In this document: positions 61,175 through 64,000 of the stretch, piece by piece
Layout: each line of letters opens with the position of its first letter
Numbering within the stretch: position 1 is the stretch's first letter
Source: Actinophytocola sp035634895
GTDB taxonomy: Bacteria; Actinomycetota; Actinomycetes; Mycobacteriales; Pseudonocardiaceae
Assembly (NCBI RefSeq): GCF_035634895.1
Contig: NZ_DASQCC010000010.1
Span: 62,001-126,000, forward strand
Reading direction: 5' to 3'
Length of the DNA stretch: 64,000 nt
Made by a program: the position numbers and the translations under genes
Notes under the pieces: generated by a model
Seen by the model: only the letters and a program-made list of their open reading frames with translations
Told to the model about the DNA's origin: nothing
Databases searched by the model: none

Positions 61175-61945
61175 ATGGCGCTACCACAACCGCTCACGCT
61201 GTCGGCCGAGGCGCTGGTCCGGCTCGTCGCCATGGAGAACCTCGGCGAACCGCACGTGGCACTGAGGCCGCCGGCGGTCTGGCGGCCCCGGAAGGATCGG
61301 GACGCGTTCGACGAGGCGCTCCGGGACCACTTGGCGTCGATTGGGTTGTTCGACCGCCACGGCCGCGTCGACGTGGAGGTGGCGTCGTCGTTGGCGGTGC
61401 TCTGCCGGTCCGGGACCGAGTTCTACGGCTGGATCCATGCCGAGAACCGCACGAAGGCCGTGCTCGCCGCGGCGGTCGGCAAGGAGGGGGTCCTCGCGGT
61501 CCGCGACGGCGAGGACGTGCGGTTGCGCCAGATCGGTGCGAAGACCCTGGCAGAGGCCCTGGTCCGGCAGACCGCAGACGTGCCGCCCGGCAGGGGCGGC
61601 GCGGTCAGCTTCCTGCGGTCGGAAGCAGCCGCGGCGGTCAACGGCCGGCGAACCAGCGAGAGCGGCGTCCGCACCATGGCCGCCGGCCGGGAGATCCGGT
61701 TGGCACAACGCATCACGAGCCAGCCGACCACCGGCGGTGGACAGCTCTTCGTCGCGTGCCGGGACCACATAGGCCCCAGGCGGGCCTGCCAGCACCCGCT
61801 GCGCTACGCCGACACTCCCACCGGCCGCTGGCTCAACCTCATGACGCCACTTCCCGGCGGGGACAACCGGATCCTCCTCGCACCCGCCAGCAGGGCCGAC
61901 CTGGCCACCAGGCTCCACGAGATGCACCACGCACTCACCCGCTGA
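61175..61945 (+). CDS. EspG-family ESX secretion chaperone
   Basis: A 256-residue protein matching the ESX chaperone family: LTLSAEALVRLVAMENLGEP at the start, EFYGWIHAENRTKAVLAAAV near residue 90, and GTGD-like beta core strands after. EspG binds PPE proteins in the cytosol and keeps them soluble before secretion. ATG 61175 is 10 bp after the PPE-like gene with ACAGGAG upstream, so the three genes are one operon. The PPE-like protein is its obvious client. Confidence 0.85.
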   Translation: MALPQPLTLSAEALVRLVAMENLGEPHVALRPPAVWRPRKDRDAFDEALRDHLASIGLFDRHGRVDVEVASSLAVLCRSGTEFYGWIHAENRTKAVLAAAVGKEGVLAVRDGEDVRLRQIGAKTLAEALVRQTADVPPGRGGAVSFLRSEAAAAVNGRRTSESGVRTMAAGREIRLAQRITSQPTTGGGQLFVACRDHIGPRRACQHPLRYADTPTGRWLNLMTPLPGGDNRILLAPASRADLATRLHEMHHALTR

Positions 61946-62289
61946 ACCCGTCGTTCCCGCCGGCCGGTTCCGGACCGCGTGTGGCCGGAGAGTCGCACCC
62001 TCCGGCTCCCACGGAGCCGAGCGCAACAGCCCACGCTCGCGGCCATCGTCGCCCGGCAGGGCCCACTGCCGCGGTACGTGCTCACCGAGTTCGGCCGGAC
62101 TGCGGTCACTGCGGCCGGTGCTGGTGGCACTCGCGGTGCCCGGGCGCTTTTCCAGGCGCTGCGCCAGGGCAGGCGTGGACGGTGCGGCCCCCGACGATGA
62201 CGGTGGTGCCCTCCTGCCCCGGCGGCGCCGAGGTCACGCGTCGCGTGCCGGTCCACCTCCGCCGGGCGTCCGGTGGCTCGCCACGATGG
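61946..62289. other. Intergenic region between convergent genes
   Basis: A 344-bp gap between the EspG gene and the end of the P450 gene. Open frames here are Pro/Arg/Ala-rich without ribosome sites. I find no strong terminator, repeat or small gene. Confidence 0.45.
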
Positions 62290-63306
62290 TCACGTGTGCA
62301 CCACCCGAAGGTCGTCGACGCCGAGTAGACCCGCCAGCGGTACGTGCGCCGTGCGTTGCCGCGGATGCACCGCGAGGCCAGTCGCCCGCACGATCCGCAG
62401 CAGTCGTTCCGCCAGTGGCAGCACCATGTGCCGTCCCCAGCACCGTTCGTTGCGATGCCCGAAGGGCACGTAGCCCGGGTGCTCCTCGGGGTCGAGCGTC
62501 GCCCAGCGCTGGGGCCGGAAGGCGGCCGGCTCGTCCCACAGCGAGGGGTCGCGGTGGGACAGCAGCGGCAGCAGCAGCACGTCGTCGTCCGGCCGGATCA
62601 GTGGGTGCAGGTCGGCGAACTCCGGTGAGGCGACGCGCAGGATGTTCCACGACGGCGGCAGCAGCCGCGCCGACTCCGCGATCACGTACGCGTCGGGCAC
62701 GTCGGCGAACGGCGCACCCAGCCACAGTGCGTTGGTGACCAGTGCCGACACCGTGAAGCACACCGGCGCCGCCGCCCGGCGGTACATGCCCATCGCGTGC
62801 CTGCGTTCGGCGTACCCGCCATGAACCCGTTGTGCCAGCGCCGATCCCGAGCGGGGGCCCGGCAGCGCCGCGCCGGCCGCGATGGTCGTCCAGGTCAGTT
62901 TCGTGGTCAGTTCCAGTGTCCGGTCCACCATCACCCGCAGGCGGAACGGGTCGGTGCCGAACACGAGGTCCCGCAGGTAGTTGTGGGCCACGTGCGGCCA
63001 GGTTCCCGCGAGATCCGGTGTGCCCTCGGCGACCTTCAGCGCGCGCCGCACGTCCTGGCCGACCGCCTGCATCACCGCGGCCGCCTCGGCGCGGCTTATC
63101 TCCTTACCGCGCAAGGGCTTGAAGGTCGGCCGTTCGGCCGGCCCCGCCGGCCGGGCACGGAGCACCGCGTCCATCACGGCGGGATCGGCCACCCCGACGG
63201 TGTCCGCGTCGATGCGGAACACGCCGTCCCCGAGGTGATCGTCGAGCAGCCGCCGAATACGCGGCGCGAACACTGTCGCGTTGTTGACGCTGGTCGGGAC
63301 ACGCAC
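62290..63306 (-). CDS. Compact cytochrome P450, probable atropopeptide cross-linking enzyme
   Basis: A 338-residue P450, shorter than the usual 390-420. The heme Cys is Cys289 in PFGHRNERCWGRHM, and the ExxR pair is E211-R214 in VIAESARLL. WATLDPEEHPGYVPF is the meander region. The I-helix lacks the common A/G-G-x-D/E-T motif (CFTVSALVTNALWLG), as happens in P450s that couple substrates by radical chemistry. GTG 63306 is chosen for GGGGAG 6 nt upstream; GTG 63333 is an alternative. It follows the AWYIWY peptide gene by 61 bp in the same direction. In tryptorubin biosynthesis one P450 forms all cross-links of the hexapeptide, so the same job is inferred here. Confidence 0.88.
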   Translation of the reverse strand: MRVPTSVNNATVFAPRIRRLLDDHLGDGVFRIDADTVGVADPAVMDAVLRARPAGPAERPTFKPLRGKEISRAEAAAVMQAVGQDVRRALKVAEGTPDLAGTWPHVAHNYLRDLVFGTDPFRLRVMVDRTLELTTKLTWTTIAAGAALPGPRSGSALAQRVHGGYAERRHAMGMYRRAAAPVCFTVSALVTNALWLGAPFADVPDAYVIAESARLLPPSWNILRVASPEFADLHPLIRPDDDVLLLPLLSHRDPSLWDEPAAFRPQRWATLDPEEHPGYVPFGHRNERCWGRHMVLPLAERLLRIVRATGLAVHPRQRTAHVPLAGLLGVDDLRVVHT

Positions 63307-63367
63307 GACGATCTCCCCGGAAAGAATCGGCACCCGGACCCGGCCTACCGGATCCGGGCCGATCGAC

Positions 63368-63448
63368 TTAGTACCAGATGTACCAGGCGTGCGATTTCAG
63401 GCTCTTGCGGGAACCGATCTTGCGCTTGAGAAGCGTGACCACTCTCAT
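63368..63448 (-). CDS. Atropopeptide (tryptorubin-type) precursor peptide, core AWYIWY
   Basis: A 26-residue peptide gene. ATG 63448 is preceded by GGAGG at 5-nt spacing, an excellent ribosome site; an in-frame ATG at 63484 lacks one. The leader is basic (MRVVTLLKRKIGSRKSLKSH) and ends directly before AWYIWY, followed by TAA. AWYIWY is the amino-acid sequence of tryptorubin A, the founding atropopeptide, a RiPP whose Trp and Tyr side chains are cross-linked by a P450 into a fixed non-canonical atropisomer. The P450 lies just downstream. No peptidase gene for the leader is adjacent, so host proteases may trim it. Compound identity is inferred from sequence only. Confidence 0.9.
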   Translation of the reverse strand: MRVVTLLKRKIGSRKSLKSHAWYIWY

Positions 63449-63752
63449 GCTTGCCTCCAGTGCCGATGGTGTGAACATTTCCATCAGTAGTGGATCGTCC
63501 GCATCCTGGTCAAGACAAGCCGTGGTCCCGCTTTTCACGGTTTCCCACTCACGAACGAATTTCTCCGGAAATGTCACGCCGATTCCGATTTCGCCACGGT
63601 CGGCGCGCCGGTCGGGACACCGTAACGGCACCCGTCACATCAACGGCGCGTTAATTTCCGGGGACATAGGAAAATGGCCGTTTTTGAATTGGTGGAAGCG
63701 CTGGTCAATGGCGACCCGGAGCACCGAAACTTTTGGAAAGGTGACCCGACGG
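63449..63752. other. Upstream region of the atropopeptide operon
   Basis: A 304-bp gap between the SDR gene end and the precursor gene, with an AT-richer part around 63650-63700. On the minus strand TTGACC near 63700 could be a -35 box, but no paired -10 box is convincing. The frame of the precursor stays open upstream to 63631 without a good start. Confidence 0.45.
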
Positions 63753-64000
63753 TCAGGATCGCCGGACCGGGTCCGGGAACCGGGTGTTGGTGAGCCGCTC
63801 GGAAAGCGACCAGAGTCGTGTGGCCACGGCCGGGTCCCCGGCGGTGGCGGAACGCTTGATGAGCTCCGGTGCCCCACGCATGTGCGCGAGATAGCTCGGT
63901 CCGGTGAAGCTGTTGCCGGGCAGGTCGGCGACGGCCGCGTACAGGACGGGCAGGGCGCCCTGCTCGGGGGTCTGTGCCACCAGCCTGACGAGGAGCTTGG
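63753..64000 (-). CDS. Short-chain dehydrogenase/reductase, C-terminal end (partial)
   Basis: About 81 C-terminal residues; the gene continues past the right edge. KLLVRLVAQTPEQGALPVLY, AAVADLPGNSFTGPSYLAHM and RLWSLSERLTNTRFP match the tail of retinol-dehydrogenase-like SDR oxidoreductases, where the substrate lid and last helix lie. The catalytic Tyr-Lys part is outside the window. It points in the same direction as the precursor but is 304 bp upstream, so membership of the atropopeptide operon is uncertain. Confidence 0.75.
   Translation of the reverse strand, partial: KLLVRLVAQTPEQGALPVLYAAVADLPGNSFTGPSYLAHMRGAPELIKRSATAGDPAVATRLWSLSERLTNTRFPDPVRRS

Noticed and set aside
63368..63631. 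An 87-residue version of the AWYIWY precursor using the full open frame
   Set aside because: No start codon with a ribosome site supports the longer form, while ATG 63448 has GGAGG at ideal spacing.

Overview
The window is one stretch of a high-GC actinomycete chromosome. Dense GC-rich coding, GTG starts, type VII (ESX) PPE-like and EspG genes, SARP/AfsR-type regulator debris and paired GGDEF/EAL genes all suggest Pseudonocardiaceae or a near relative. I see no rRNA, tRNA, CRISPR array or replication origin, and no complete transposon. Product names come from reading the translations; no database search was run.

Layout. 0-3.4 kb holds a TRIC-channel tail, an HPF-like protein, a frameshifted CPBP protease and an MBL-fold hydrolase. 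After a less GC-rich patch (3.1-3.8 kb), 3.8-11.7 kb carries an HTH regulator and a full peptide-type ABC importer with a fused double ATPase. 11.8-18.4 kb is a copper operon read leftwards: a Met/His-rich exported protein, a 1755-residue membrane-anchored multicopper oxidase of six cupredoxin domains, and a YcnI-like protein. 18.6-25.8 kb has an exporter and redox enzymes, including a fused DHQase-like/shikimate dehydrogenase. 26.1-30.9 kb returns to copper and electron transfer: a CopC-CopD fusion, a regulator built from two LuxR modules, a lipoprotein and a cytochrome b. 31.1-40.7 kb is an uptake and degradation locus: cupin, acyl-CoA ligase, two paralogous TetR regulators, LLM oxidoreductase and a sugar-type ABC importer. 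Copies of one 14-bp palindrome lie just upstream of its main transcription units.

40.9-56.5 kb contains a large secreted subtilase, a quinone-reductase-like MDR enzyme, two convergent cyclic-di-GMP genes, a beta-helix membrane protein, an AraC regulator with an aromatic hydroxylase, and a TrpB2-like/racemase-like/LysE-exporter operon. 56.8-59.4 kb is a scrambled region: a signal peptidase, the 3' part of an exporter ATPase with a frameshift, and an AfsR-type regulator whose 209-bp internal piece is inverted. 59.6-61.9 kb is a three-gene ESX substrate/chaperone module.

The most striking find is at the right end. A 26-codon gene at 63368-63448 (minus strand) encodes a peptide ending in AWYIWY, and a compact cytochrome P450 follows directly. 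That hexapeptide is the tryptorubin A core, so this is very probably a complete minimal atropopeptide (tryptorubin-type RiPP) locus. The second highlight is the giant multicopper oxidase, whose copper motifs occur in a permuted order (3-4 before 1-2).
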